This document shows positions 48,345-57,689 of a stretch of DNA of 64,000 nucleotides, piece after piece. Made by a program: the position numbers and the translations under genes. Under the pieces are notes generated by a model, which saw only the letters and a list, made by a program, of their open reading frames with translations, did not search any database and was not told the origin of the DNA. Source of the DNA: Paraglaciecola mesophila KMM 241 (GTDB taxonomy: Bacteria; Pseudomonadota; Gammaproteobacteria; Enterobacterales; Alteromonadaceae); contig NZ_BAEP01000070.1 of assembly GCF_000315015.1 (NCBI RefSeq), forward strand, positions 91,630 through 155,629. The letters are read 5' to 3'. Positions within the stretch are counted from its first letter, which is position 1; every line of letters begins with the position of its first letter.

Positions 48345-48676
48345 AGTCCCTCGCGTGTTCGATGTTTTGGTTTATTAATGCTCTTCGACATAACAACTTT
48401 GTCATTACATAAAATCATTAGCAATAAACCTGCCTGATTGATACAAGATGGTTTGATATAAATATTATGTTGCGCCATGAACCGTACCCTAGGTCCTTGA
48501 AATACGGAATGTTAAAGCAATACGCAACTTTTGTAGGCTACCAAAAACACGCGCTGAATACATGCAAATTTACCCTAATATCCCTTTATAACGATCAACA
48601 CCGACTCAATAGACAACAAAAAAGCCGCTTTGCAGCGGCTTTCAACATTTCAATAGCGGTGTAAAAGGCCTTGGTG
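48345..48676. other. intergenic region between dnaJ and the cytochrome c' gene
   Basis: About 330 bp. It contains the dnaJ terminator at its right end. The rest should hold the promoter of the cytochrome c' gene; no clear regulatory box seen. A 65-codon plus-strand frame here ends in the terminator and is not called. Confidence 0.5.
48617..48642 (-). terminator. rho-independent terminator of dnaJ
   Basis: AAAGCCGCT-GCAA-AGCGGCTTT with a T run on the minus strand. Confidence 0.88.
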
Positions 48677-49816
48677 CTAGTTAGTTAAGTCATCAAAGAA
48701 CTTTTTAACACCGTCAAAGAAGCCGCTCTCTTTCGGACGATTCTTAGCGGTTTCTTTACCTTTACCCATTGATTCTTCGAGTTCTTCCAGCAATTCTTTC
48801 TGACGGCTATTCAAGTTTACCGGGGTTTCAATAACCACTTTGCAGATCAAGTCACCGACGCTACCACTGCGTACAGATTTCACACCCTTGTTACGCAGAC
48901 GGAACATTTTACCGGTTTGCGTTTCTGGTGTGACCTTTAATTTAACTTTGCCTTCAAGAGTTGGAACTTCAATTTCCCCACCGATAGCGGCACGAGTGAA
49001 ACTAAGTGGCACTTCGCAGTACAGGTTATTACCGTCGCGTTCAAAGATCTTATGCTGCTTAACATGGACTTGAACGTATAAATCGCCTGCTGGTGCACCG
49101 TTCTCACCTGCCTCACCTTCGTTTGAAAGACGAATACGGTCACCGGTATCTACCCCCGCTGGCACTTTTACAGACAAGGTTTTGGTTTTCTCAACACGTC
49201 CTTGACCGTGACATTTATTACACGGATCAGTGATAATTTTACCTTTACCACCACAGGTTGGACACGCTTGCTGAACGGCAAAGAAACCTTGACGCATTTG
49301 TACTTGGCCTTGGCCATGACAAGTTGTACACGTTTTCGCGCTTGAACCTTTTTTAGCGCCTGAACCATCACAGGTATCGCATTCAGCCAAGGTAGGTACA
49401 CGGATTTCAACGCTTTTCCCGCGAACAGCTTCTTCTAGGCTCAGCTCAAGGTTGTATCGCAAATCGGAACCACGAGCAGCACGCGACTGACGACCGCCAC
49501 CACGACCACCGCCGAATATATCGCCAAATACATCGCCAAAAATGTCGCCAAAATCACCCGCACCATGACCGCCACCATGTCCGCGATTCGGATCGACGCC
49601 CGCATGGCCATACTGGTCGTACGCCGCACGTTTTTGCGAGTCGGTGAGAATTTCATAAGCTTCTTGCACTTCTTTGAATTTCTCTTCCATGGCTTTGTCA
49701 CCCTGAGTTCTATCCGGGTGATATTTCATAGCAAGGCGCTTGTAAGCCTTTTTTATATCGCGCTCGGCAGCCGACTTCTCGACACCCAACACTTCATAAT
49801 AATCTCGCTTCGACAT
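48677..49816 (-). CDS. dnaJ: co-chaperone DnaJ
   Basis: The 379-residue Hsp40 partner of DnaK. Full class-A layout: J domain with the HPD motif in KYHPDRTQG (1-70), a Gly/Phe-rich linker (about 75-115), four CxxCxGxG zinc motifs ([32 protein letters not shown]; about 145-205), and C-terminal substrate-binding domains. It follows dnaK after a 200-bp gap that holds two overlapping stem-loops (see separate entry). Starts ATG 49816. Confidence 0.97.
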   Translation of the reverse strand: MSKRDYYEVLGVEKSAAERDIKKAYKRLAMKYHPDRTQGDKAMEEKFKEVQEAYEILTDSQKRAAYDQYGHAGVDPNRGHGGGHGAGDFGDIFGDVFGDIFGGGRGGGRQSRAARGSDLRYNLELSLEEAVRGKSVEIRVPTLAECDTCDGSGAKKGSSAKTCTTCHGQGQVQMRQGFFAVQQACPTCGGKGKIITDPCNKCHGQGRVEKTKTLSVKVPAGVDTGDRIRLSNEGEAGENGAPAGDLYVQVHVKQHKIFERDGNNLYCEVPLSFTRAAIGGEIEVPTLEGKVKLKVTPETQTGKMFRLRNKGVKSVRSGSVGDLICKVVIETPVNLNSRQKELLEELEESMGKGKETAKNRPKESGFFDGVKKFFDDLTN

Positions 49817-49936
49817 ATAGCTTGTTTATCCTGATATTTGTAGTCAATAACGCTGACTACCTATTCTTCTATTACAATTTCATACCTTGTCTGGTGTTTG
49901 GTGATAACCAAAACACATAAGGTTATGAAACAAACG

Positions 49937-49998
49937 CGGGCGCTATGAATTAACTCCATGCGCCCGAGCTTGCCCTTACGTCATCACGACGCTCGGGC
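49937..49998 (-). promoter_or_regulatory. alternative stem-loops between dnaK and dnaJ
   Basis: Two stems share bases 49962-49966. One pairs GCTCGGGC (49991-49998) with GCCCGAGC (49962-49969); the other pairs GCGCCCG (49960-49966) with CGGGCGC (49937-49943) and is followed by a short T-rich run. The two cannot form at once, which is the layout of an attenuator or partial terminator that could set the DnaK:DnaJ ratio. The regulatory role is inference. Confidence 0.5.
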
Positions 49999-50015
49999 TG
50001 ATGTAGTCAACAAAA

Positions 50016-51935
50016 TTACTTTTTGTCGTCTTTTACTTCTTCGAACTCGGCATCAACAACGTCATCGTCTTGCTTAGCAGAAGCGTCTTCTGGTTGGCCT
50101 TCCGCACCGGCAGCTGCCTGCTGTGCTTGCGCCACTTCCATCAACTTCGCAGAAGCTTGAATCAACTCTTGAGTTTTTGACTCAATAGCTTCTTTCTCGC
50201 CTGCTTTTACGGCTTCTTCAAGAGCAACAACAGCAGCTTCGATTTCTGCTTTATCTTCATCAGACAACGCATCACCAGCTTCTTCCACTTGCTTACGCGT
50301 GCCGTGAATTAGGCCGTCAGCTTGGTTACGTGCTTGAACCATTTCTTCGAACTGCTTATCCGCTTCTTTGTTCGCTTCAGCGTCCTGTACCATTTTTTCA
50401 ACTTCGTCATCACTCAAGCCAGAAGAAGCCTTGATAGTGATTTTCTGCTCTTTGTTGGTGTCTTTATCTTTAGCAGATACGTGCAAGATACCATCAGCAT
50501 CGATGTCGAAGGTTACTTCAATTTGTGGCGCGCCGCGCTGTGCTGGGCGAATGCCTTCCAGGTTGAATTGACCAAGAGACTTGTTGCCAGCAGCTTGCTT
50601 ACGTTCACCTTGAAGTACATGTACCGTTACCGCTGACTGGTTATCTTCAGCTGTAGAGAAGGTTTGAGACTTCTTAGTCGGTACGGTTGTGTTCTTCTCG
50701 ATCAAGGCCGTCATTACGCCGCCCATTGTTTCGATACCTAGCGATAAAGGTGTTACGTCAAGTAGCAATACGTCTTTAACATCGCCAGACAATACGCCAC
50801 CTTGAATCGCTGCACCTACCGCGACTGCTTCGTCAGGGTTAACATCTTTTCTTGGCTCTTTACCGAAGAATTCAGTTACGTATTTCTGCACTAGAGGCAT
50901 ACGCGTTTGACCACCAACCAAAATAATATCGTTGATATCACCTACTGATAAGTCAGCATCCGCAAGCGCTTGTTTTAGTGGCTCAAGGGTCGCTTTAACC
51001 ATTTTCTCAACAAGTGACTCAAGTTTTGCACGAGTAAGCTTAATGGTTAAGTGCTTAGGACCAGACGCATCAGCAGTAATGTATGGCAAGTTCACTTCAG
51101 TTTGCTGCGCAGAAGACAATTCAATCTTCGCTTTCTCGCCAGCTTCTTTAAGACGCTGCATCGCTAATGGATCTTTACGCAAATCCATGCCTGAGTCTTT
51201 CTTGAACTCTTCTACCAAGTAGTTGATAACTTGGTTATCAAAATCTTCGCCACCTAGGTGCGTGTCGCCATTAGTCGCAAGTACTTCAAATGTATGCTCG
51301 CCGTCAGCTTCGTCGATTTCAATGATAGAGATATCGAATGTACCACCACCTAAATCGTATACTGCAACAACACTGTCGCCTTTTTTCTTGTCCATACCGT
51401 ATGCAAGTGCAGCGGCTGTTGGCTCGTTAATGATACGTTTCACTTCAAGACCAGCGATACGGCCTGCATCTTTGGTTGCCTGACGCTGTGAATCGTTGAA
51501 GTATGCAGGAACGGTGATAACCGCTGCTGTTACTTCTTCACCAAGGTAATCTTCAGCTGTCTTTTTCATTTTTTTCAAAACTTCAGCAGAGATTTGTGGT
51601 GGAGCTAATTTTTCGTCTTTCGCTTGAACCCAAGCATCACCATTGTCTGCTTTGATGATATCAAAAGGCATGATGTCGATATCACGCTGTACTTCTTTAT
51701 CTTCAAAACGACGACCGATAAGACGCTTAATTGCGAACAAGGTATTTTTAGGGTTAGTGATCGCCTGACGTTTTGCAGGTTGTCCCACTAATGTTTCACC
51801 ATCTTGTGTATAAGCGATGATCGAGGGAGTTGTGCGATCGCCTTCGGCGTTTTCGATTACTTTTGCTTTTTCACCATCAAGTACAGCAACACAAGAGTTA
51901 GTTGTACCTAAATCGATTCCAATGATTCTACCCAT
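50016..51935 (-). CDS. dnaK: Hsp70 chaperone DnaK
   Basis: A 639-residue ATP-driven protein-folding chaperone. ATG 51935 is chosen ([15 protein letters not shown]) because GGAG lies eight bases upstream; a longer frame to 52001 is not supported. The ATPase domain has the IDLGTTNS phosphate loop, [15 protein letters not shown] and [11 protein letters not shown]. The substrate domain includes [17 protein letters not shown]. The tail ends acidic with [10 protein letters not shown]. Part of the grpE-dnaK-dnaJ cluster served by the sigma-32 promoter before grpE. Confidence 0.98.
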   Translation of the reverse strand: MGRIIGIDLGTTNSCVAVLDGEKAKVIENAEGDRTTPSIIAYTQDGETLVGQPAKRQAITNPKNTLFAIKRLIGRRFEDKEVQRDIDIMPFDIIKADNGDAWVQAKDEKLAPPQISAEVLKKMKKTAEDYLGEEVTAAVITVPAYFNDSQRQATKDAGRIAGLEVKRIINEPTAAALAYGMDKKKGDSVVAVYDLGGGTFDISIIEIDEADGEHTFEVLATNGDTHLGGEDFDNQVINYLVEEFKKDSGMDLRKDPLAMQRLKEAGEKAKIELSSAQQTEVNLPYITADASGPKHLTIKLTRAKLESLVEKMVKATLEPLKQALADADLSVGDINDIILVGGQTRMPLVQKYVTEFFGKEPRKDVNPDEAVAVGAAIQGGVLSGDVKDVLLLDVTPLSLGIETMGGVMTALIEKNTTVPTKKSQTFSTAEDNQSAVTVHVLQGERKQAAGNKSLGQFNLEGIRPAQRGAPQIEVTFDIDADGILHVSAKDKDTNKEQKITIKASSGLSDDEVEKMVQDAEANKEADKQFEEMVQARNQADGLIHGTRKQVEEAGDALSDEDKAEIEAAVVALEEAVKAGEKEAIESKTQELIQASAKLMEVAQAQQAAAGAEGQPEDASAKQDDDVVDAEFEEVKDDKK

Positions 51936-52067
51936 TAGTTTTTCTCCAAATTTGTTTAATAATGCCTGTACACTTTGTGGGGTTATTTCGTCAGTTTTCA
52001 ATTAGCTAATTGAAAAAACTCCCCATTTTTGTGAATATTTTTCGTATTTTTAATTAAAGCCTACGAA

Positions 52068-52682
52068 TTATGCTTGGGTATCCACGCCGCCTTCAGGAGC
52101 ACGGGATACCATCACCATTGCTGGACGTAAAAGACGACCATTTAATTCGTAACCTTTTTGCATTACTGCCATTACTGTATTAGCAGGCAATTCTGCGTTT
52201 TCTTGCATCGACATAGCCTGATGCTGTTCTGGATTAAAAGTTTCTCCCTGTGGATCGATAACTTTCATTCCGAATTTTTCAATGCTGCTCACAAATGATT
52301 TGAGGGTAATGTCCACGCCTTCAATCACAGGTTTAATAGCTTCGTTTTCTTTGTCCGCCACTTGTAATGCACGCTCTAAGTTGTCTGCTACTGGTAACAG
52401 CTCTGATGCGAACTTCTCAAGGGCAAACTTACGCGCTTTATCAACTTCACCTTCAGCACGTTTACGTACGTTGTCGGCATCGGCGATGGCGCGCATAACT
52501 GAGTCTTTTTGTGCAGCTAACGTGGCTTCCGATGCGGCTAATGCTGCTTCAAGCTCAAGAATACGTGCTTGCTCAGCGCTTAACTCTTCAACCTCTGCAT
52601 CTGCTTGTTCCGCAGTGGCGTCGATCGCGGCTTCATTGACCGGCTGGGCTTCATCTTTTTGAGCTTGCTCTTCGTTACTCAT
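52068..52682 (-). CDS. grpE: nucleotide exchange factor GrpE
   Basis: A 204-residue cofactor that releases ADP from DnaK. The acidic, disordered N-terminus is followed by the long coiled coil (roughly 40-100), with [20 protein letters not shown] as the family hallmark. The C-terminal beta domain has [22 protein letters not shown] and [10 protein letters not shown]. First gene of the heat-shock block. Its upstream gap contains a consensus sigma-32 promoter. Length near E. coli GrpE (197). Confidence 0.96.
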   Translation of the reverse strand: MSNEEQAQKDEAQPVNEAAIDATAEQADAEVEELSAEQARILELEAALAASEATLAAQKDSVMRAIADADNVRKRAEGEVDKARKFALEKFASELLPVADNLERALQVADKENEAIKPVIEGVDITLKSFVSSIEKFGMKVIDPQGETFNPEQHQAMSMQENAELPANTVMAVMQKGYELNGRLLRPAMVMVSRAPEGGVDTQA

Positions 52683-52734
52683 TTTTCACTCCGTTCTTAG
52701 ATATCACATTAAAGCTAAATTCGATTGCAGCTAT

Positions 52735-52762
52735 TAATGGGGTTGCTTTAAAGCTCTTCAAG
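52735..52762 (-). promoter_or_regulatory. sigma-32 heat-shock promoter of grpE-dnaK-dnaJ
   Basis: On the minus strand CTTGAAG (52756-52762), 13-bp spacer, CCCCATTA (52735-52742). Against the sigma-32 consensus CTTGAAA-N13-14-CCCCATNT this is a near-perfect match. It lies about 50 bp before the grpE start. Confidence 0.88.
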
Positions 52763-52873
52763 GGTCTTTTTTCGATGTTTTAAAAAAATTGTGTCTAAAG
52801 ATTGCGCCTGATCAATAAAAATACGCTCTTTTACCTGAACGGTGTTCGAGATAGAGTATTGATATAATAATAA

Positions 52874-55800
52874 ATGCGAATACCTATGTTTAGTGTCTTG
52901 TCCTTAATGGCCATCGTGGTTGGCTACTTACTGATTTTGTTTTTGTTGGCCTTTTGGGGCGATAAGCGCGCAAAAGCCAATCAGCAACACCCATATATAT
53001 ATAGCTTGGCGCTGGGTGTTCATTGCACGTCCTGGGCATTTTTCGGTACCACCACACAAGCCGCCCATTATGGCTGGGCATTTATTCCTACTTATATGGG
53101 TGTGATTTGTGTTTTCTTATTTGCTCACCCTATCCTTCGCCGCGTTGCCAACGTATGTCACCAGCACAATATAAGCTCCCTCGCTGATTTTATTAGTTTG
53201 CGTTACGACAAATCTCACTTCTTGGCGGCCCTTGTCACGCTGCTGTGTTTTATTGGCGTTGTGCCTTATATCGCGTTGCAATTAGATGCCGTGACCGGCG
53301 GTATTCGCGTGGTAACCGGGGCTGATAATCTATGGCCTGACGGCGTAGGGTTTTATGTGGCGTTATTAATGGCGATTTTCGCTGTGTTGTTCGGTACTCG
53401 CTCCCTCAACCTCACCGATAAACATCCTGGTTTAATGCTCACGGTGGCGTTTGAATCTGTGGTGAAATTAGCAGGTTTAGTGATTGTAGGTTTGTTCGTT
53501 TGTTACAGTTTATTTGACGGTGTATTTGACTTGTTAGGAAAAGCACAGTTACACGAACGCGCGAGCGAAACAATCAACGCAGATTCAGGGGTATGGGTTT
53601 ACGTCAGCCAAATGCTGCTTGGGGTTTGTTCGATGTTCTGCTTACCCCGGCAATTTCATATCAATTTTATCGAAAACAATGGTGACAAAGAAATCACCAC
53701 TGCCCGCTGGCTGTTCCCTTTATATTTATTGGGCATGACCTTATTCGTACTTCCGATTGCACTAGCCGGGCACATGCTCTTCCCTGATGGCCATGTCAGC
53801 ACAGATACTTACGCCCTTGCCTTACCGGTGGCATCAGGAAATGCTTGGATCACTATTATCGCCTTCATTGGCGGGCTCGCAGCAGCGACCAGCATGATCA
53901 TAGTCGCCACCCTTGCTATGGGCGTGATGATATCTAATAACATCGCCACCCCATTGTGGTTAACCCTGCAACTGCGTACCCAGCAACGACATCGCTTAAA
54001 ACCCAGTAGCATATTGCTTATTCGGCGCGCCACTGTGCTGGTCGTATTAGGGGTGGCGTATTTTTATCACGTTAACATCAGTCAATCAGCATCTTTGGTG
54101 CAAAGTGGAGTTATTGCGATAGCGCTGCTGTCGCAAACATTTCCTATCCTCTTACTCGGTTTATATTGGAAACGCGGCACTAGGTTGGCCGCGCAGCTGG
54201 CCCTCGCCAGTGGTGCCTTATGCTGGGCGTATTGGTTATTGTGGCCCAGTATTACCGCAAGCTATTATTTCAACGATGCCCCCTCAGACATTCAACTTGC
54301 CCAAGGGTTTGTGTTCAGTTTAGGGGTGAATATTGTGTGTTTTTTCTTGGTGTCTTTTATCCAAGGTATACGCACCCAGAACACAGCACACGATGCCATT
54401 ACTCACAATACCCAACCTTTTGGTCACGCGGTAAAAGTATCAAATCTTCTGACCATTACAGAAAAAGTATGGGGGGCTGAGCGCCACCAAGCATTACTGG
54501 ATAAACTCACTCCTGTTCAACTTGCTGGCTACGCTAGCCCGAAGCTTTTGTCTACAATTGAGAGCGAACTTGCAGGGCAAGTAGGCAGTGCCAGTGCGCG
54601 TATTTTACTTTCTGCCATTGGCGAGAAGCGCGATGTTGAGCTGTCAGAGCTTGTAGAATTAGTTGAAGAGGCCAGCCAAACCTTTCAGTTTAATCATGAA
54701 TTACTGCAATCGTCAGTGGAGAATATTCAACAAGGCATAGTCGTGCTTGACCGGGAGCTGAATTTGCTTGCTTGGAATCAGCGTTATGTTGAGCTTTTCA
54801 ATTACCCCAGAGGCTTTGTGCAAGTGGGTATGTCCATTCACCAGTTGCTTGAATTCAACGCCAAACGAGGTCTATTTGGGCATAACACCGACACGGGGCA
54901 AAGCAATATAGAAATGGAAATTGAAAAACGTGTTGCCTTTATGCAATCAGGCAGCGCGTATAAGTATGTTCGTCATCAACAAAATGGCCAGGTTATTGAG
55001 CTTAATGGTCGCCCGTTACCGGGCGGCGGCTTTGTTACCACCTACAGTGACATTACAGAATACATTAATATTCAGCAGCAACTCGAGCAGGCTAAAACGA
55101 GCTTGGAATCACGTGTTCAAGAACGCACTGAGCAGTTACAAATTGTCAACATTGACCTTGAGAAAGCGCGCCGTGAAGCGGAAAGTGCTAACGAGAGTAA
55201 AACAAAATTTTTGGCTGCTGCCGGTCATGATCTTATGCAACCCTTTAATGCTGCATCCTTATTTGCCGCCATGCTTAAACAGAAATCCCCCCCAGGGGAA
55301 ATGGCAGAGATGAGCTCGAATCTCGTCGATTCACTGAGTAATGCCGAGTCCCTTTTGTCGATGTTACTTGATATGACGCGCCTTGAATCAGGGGCGTTGA
55401 CGCCGCATGTACAAATCTTTTCTTTAGACAGTATTTTGCGTCCCATGCTTAACGAATTTTCTGTACTTGCTGAGCAAAAAAAATTACGCGTAACCTATGC
55501 AAGTACCAGTTTATGGGTAATATCAGATCCCAAATTGCTAAGAAGAATAATACAAAACCTATTATCAAATGCGATACGATATACCGATTCTGGGCGTATA
55601 TTAGTGGGTGCAAAACGGCAAAATGGCTTCGCACGAATATGTGTTATGGACACCGGCGCTGGGATTGCCAAAGACAAACAACAAGAGATATTTCTGGAGT
55701 TTCATCAGTTAGACAGCAACCCTAGTGCACAGGGTTTAGGGCTGGGTTTAACCATTGTCGAGCGTATCAGTGCACTACTCAATCACCCTGTGACCTTACA

Positions 55801-56290
55801 CTCTACATTAGGCAAAGGTACGTCATTTGATATTGCCGTGCCAATCGGGGTTAAACAAAATAACTCCCCTCAAACAGCAACCCGTGGAAACAATGATATT
55901 AACCTACCGCTACATAACAAACGTGTATTGATTGTTGATAATGAGCCTCAGATCTTAGACGCGCTTCAACGGTTATTAGTTGATTGGGGCGCAACCGTGA
56001 TTGCAGCAAAAGATACCAAGAGTGCACTGCAAATACTCAATCAGCCCATTGATTTGATGATACTTGATTACCAACTTGACCATGGTGAAACCGGTATTGA
56101 TGTGGCCCGCGCTATTAGGCAAGCATTTAATCAGGAAGATGGCTCACTGCTCCCCATTATTCTTAACTCTGCGCGCCAAGATGAGCAAATTAGGCAACAA
56201 GCGATTGATGAGCAAATGCATTATTTACCGAAACCGCTTAAACCGCTCGCTTTGAAAAGACTGATTAAACAGCTTCTCACTAAAAAATAA
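52874..56290 (+). CDS. hybrid sensor histidine kinase with N-terminal solute-symporter-like domain
   Basis: A 1138-residue membrane sensor. In order: a sodium:solute-symporter-like domain of about 12 helices (1-500, with CTSWAFFGTTTQAA near its start), a linker helix, a PAS domain (about 615-725, LLAWNQRYVELFNYPRG), a coiled coil (GLESRVQERTEQL region ~740), a HisKA domain with phospho-His H785 in AAAGHDLMQPFNA, a HATPase_c domain (NLLSNAIRYTDSGRI; DTGAGIAKDKQ; GLGLGLTIVERI), and a C-terminal receiver with D1065 in LMILDYQL. It resembles CbrA and other SSS-kinases that link nutrient uptake to gene control. Whether it transports is unknown. No regulator gene is adjacent, so its phosphorelay partner is elsewhere. 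Confidence 0.92.
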   Translation: MRIPMFSVLSLMAIVVGYLLILFLLAFWGDKRAKANQQHPYIYSLALGVHCTSWAFFGTTTQAAHYGWAFIPTYMGVICVFLFAHPILRRVANVCHQHNISSLADFISLRYDKSHFLAALVTLLCFIGVVPYIALQLDAVTGGIRVVTGADNLWPDGVGFYVALLMAIFAVLFGTRSLNLTDKHPGLMLTVAFESVVKLAGLVIVGLFVCYSLFDGVFDLLGKAQLHERASETINADSGVWVYVSQMLLGVCSMFCLPRQFHINFIENNGDKEITTARWLFPLYLLGMTLFVLPIALAGHMLFPDGHVSTDTYALALPVASGNAWITIIAFIGGLAAATSMIIVATLAMGVMISNNIATPLWLTLQLRTQQRHRLKPSSILLIRRATVLVVLGVAYFYHVNISQSASLVQSGVIAIALLSQTFPILLLGLYWKRGTRLAAQLALASGALCWAYWLLWPSITASYYFNDAPSDIQLAQGFVFSLGVNIVCFFLVSFIQGIRTQNTAHDAITHNTQPFGHAVKVSNLLTITEKVWGAERHQALLDKLTPVQLAGYASPKLLSTIESELAGQVGSASARILLSAIGEKRDVELSELVELVEEASQTFQFNHELLQSSVENIQQGIVVLDRELNLLAWNQRYVELFNYPRGFVQVGMSIHQLLEFNAKRGLFGHNTDTGQSNIEMEIEKRVAFMQSGSAYKYVRHQQNGQVIELNGRPLPGGGFVTTYSDITEYINIQQQLEQAKTSLESRVQERTEQLQIVNIDLEKARREAESANESKTKFLAAAGHDLMQPFNAASLFAAMLKQKSPPGEMAEMSSNLVDSLSNAESLLSMLLDMTRLESGALTPHVQIFSLDSILRPMLNEFSVLAEQKKLRVTYASTSLWVISDPKLLRRIIQNLLSNAIRYTDSGRILVGAKRQNGFARICVMDTGAGIAKDKQQEIFLEFHQLDSNPSAQGLGLGLTIVERISALLNHPVTLHSTLGKGTSFDIAVPIGVKQNNSPQTATRGNNDINLPLHNKRVLIVDNEPQILDALQRLLVDWGATVIAAKDTKSALQILNQPIDLMILDYQLDHGETGIDVARAIRQAFNQEDGSLLPIILNSARQDEQIRQQAIDEQMHYLPKPLKPLALKRLIKQLLTKK

Positions 56291-56345
56291 TTGTTTATGC
56301 TTTAGCGACGCACGAGCAGAGTAGCTAACGTTAGCCAGCGATTAT
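56291..56345. other. junction of core genome and the transposase scar
   Basis: Short gap between the hybrid kinase stop and the first transposase fragment. The right boundary of uninterrupted core genome lies here. Confidence 0.6.
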
Positions 56346-56465
56346 GAAAAACATTTTTGCTATGCAGCAGGTGCTGAGCAAATGATGAATGCGTTCAAGC
56401 GCCACACCCATCATCAACGACTGCGAGGAATGACCAAAGCCAAAGCTTTGTTGAAACGCGCCTAA
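56346..56465 (+). pseudogene. RAYT-type (Y1/IS200-like) transposase, C-terminal remnant
   Basis: The reading EKHFCYAAGAEQMMNAFKRH to RMTKAKALLKRA is the last 39 residues of the transposase whose longer copy ends at 59373; the two match almost residue for residue. Everything upstream is missing, and the fragment starts abruptly 55 bp after the hybrid kinase gene. It has no start codon of its own. The following ~200 bp also match the right-hand copy. Confidence 0.85.
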
Positions 56466-56671
56466 AACATTACATCTAATGCATCTCGTGTAGCGTTGAC
56501 GCTTGCCTAAAAGTTGACCTTACGCGCCGTTTTCTCCCTCAACGCTTAATATTCCAGAAATAATTCTCAATCACTCAGATCAAAAGTACTTTAACGCTTG
56601 TTTAGGGTAATTCCCCCCTCTAAGCAAACGAGCTTTTTATACGATTTTAAAGATGGCTGTCTATGTTAGTA
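56346..56671 (+). repeat. left copy of a ~330-bp transposase 3' module
   Basis: Direct repeat of 59254-59587: the transposase C-terminus, the AT-rich 3' flank with the shared run TTGACCTT and CGCGCCGTTTT, and the first AAAGATGG repeat unit. Similarity is high by eye with scattered differences. The two copies lie about 2.9 kb apart in the same orientation. Confidence 0.85.
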
Positions 56672-56732
56672 ATACGATTTCAAAGATGGCTGTCTCTGTT
56701 AGTAATATCAAAGATGGCTGTCTCTGTTAGTA
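56649..56732 (+). repeat. tandem repeat of AAAGATGGCTGTCT...GTTAGTA units
   Basis: Three units begin at 56649, 56682 and 56710 (spacing 33 and 28 bp), each reading AAAGATGGCTGTCT-[AC]TGTTAGTA with a linker ATACGATTT in the first two. Single degenerate units occur at 59565-59587 and 59592-59601. The units mark the outer end of the transposase 3' module. Confidence 0.88.
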
Positions 56733-56733
56733 G

Positions 56734-56881
56734 GCACGCCTGTGCTCATAACTTTGGCCTGAATAGATATCCACAGCGCGGCTGCCGCACCACATAAAAA
56801 AGAACGACGTACACAGCGTGAGACACAATGATAATAAGGGGTATCCGATAAACTAATCAAACTGGCTCGTTTCTGAGTCAT
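56734..56881 (-). pseudogene. RAYT-type transposase, N-terminal remnant of a second subfamily
   Basis: From ATG 56881 with GGGAGG in front, the frame reads [20 protein letters not shown] to CVRRSFLCG, the standard N-terminus of RAYT proteins. It is followed by a 14-bp GC-rich insert (GCGGCAGCCGCGCT) that shifts the frame; in the next frame the family sequence continues as [12 protein letters not shown]. It then ends at the tandem repeats, so about three-quarters of the gene is missing. The N-terminus differs from that of the plus-strand copy, so it is another subfamily member. In the original frame the repeats supply the ending TNRDSHL. Confidence 0.85.
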
Positions 56882-56917
56882 AAAGCCTCCCAAATAGATT
56901 AAACTCATCGCTAACTC

Positions 56918-57292
56918 TTATCTAAAGCCTAGTACAGTTCTTTTAGTAACCTGTTTCTGATCATCAACACATTTAATTCGGCCCACCACTCTGGGTTTAG
57001 GAGCAGCAACATTCACGTAAGTGCCACTTATTGGCACTCGTATAGTGTCGTTGCTTTTCTCTCTTTTTCGTTCGAGTGATTCATATCCCAAAGGGCAAAG
57101 TTCAGATGCTCTTCGCTCCCAAAATACTTCAATATCTTCATAACTATGGCGAGTAGTACCTGCATACCGAAGAAAGTACTCTTTATTTGCTATTAACTGT
57201 TCCCTGTAACCATTGTGTCCTCGGTTGACCTCTAAGGAGCCATAAGGTTCGCCAGCGCAGCCCCAGAGTAATGCACACACGATTAAAACCAC
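56918..57292 (-). CDS. predicted lipoprotein of the CC0125/CC1285-like type
   Basis: A 124-residue product with a short hydrophobic start and a lipobox LLWGC (lipidated C12), so likely tethered to a membrane. The middle NGYREQLIANKEYFLRYAGTTRHS followed by EVFWERRASELCPLGYESL is the pattern of small CC0125/CC1285-type lipoproteins of unknown function. The start must be GTG 57292; no ATG in frame exists and the signal peptide is unusually short, so the 5' end may have been damaged. It is transcribed in line with the toxin/immunity pair 57 bp upstream. No attC follows it. Confidence 0.65.
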   Translation of the reverse strand: MVLIVCALLWGCAGEPYGSLEVNRGHNGYREQLIANKEYFLRYAGTTRHSYEDIEVFWERRASELCPLGYESLERKREKSNDTIRVPISGTYVNVAAPKPRVVGRIKCVDDQKQVTKRTVLGFR

Positions 57293-57348
57293 CCATGATT
57301 TAAAAAGTCTCGCTTACCCACTCTAATCCAACTGAAATCAATCAACTC

Positions 57349-57678
57349 TTATCCTAACCAATCTGGTTTTTCATAAGAGTAATTGATATTGAACTTTCGG
57401 TTAGAGAGTAGTTCAAAATTTATTGTCCATACTCTCTCCCCTGTCGTTTCTTTAATATTATCGCGCAAAAAGAAAAGGGCTTTTTTCATATCGGCAGCAG
57501 CACTCGGATTGAGTCTGTTTAAGTTATTGAAACGCTCATCACTTTTCAAACCGTAACAAACACTTTTTACCATTGAGTCTGCTATATCGGCTTCCAAAAC
57601 TAACTTATCCCAGTGATTTAAATTCACGATATTTGAAAGATAATTCGCCAGAGTTTGATACGCAGTTTCTGCAATCAT
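57349..57678 (-). CDS. immunity protein, YezG-like
   Basis: A 109-residue soluble, acidic-to-neutral protein directly after the nuclease gene. The stretch ALFFLRDNIKETTGERVWTINFEL followed by KFNINYSYEKPDWL resembles the YezG/DUF600-type immunity proteins, in which a conserved R/W-x-F strand pair and [NDE]YDY[ND]KP motif occur. Position (11 bp after a nuclease toxin) and size agree with a cognate immunity protein. The pairing is inferred from context and family resemblance. Confidence 0.7.
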   Translation of the reverse strand: MIAETAYQTLANYLSNIVNLNHWDKLVLEADIADSMVKSVCYGLKSDERFNNLNRLNPSAAADMKKALFFLRDNIKETTGERVWTINFELLSNRKFNINYSYEKPDWLG

Positions 57679-57689
57679 AATTATTACTC

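Noticed and set aside
50932..51483. Plus-strand frames rich in Ser/Ala opposite dnaK
   Set aside because: Typical antisense frames of a highly biased gene; dnaK is intact.
56881..57360. Possible attC sites after the lipoprotein and immunity genes
   Set aside because: Both 3' flanks share ATAAGAGTT, but neither has a paired RYYYAAC/GTTRRRY set or the inner arms, so these genes are not called cassettes.
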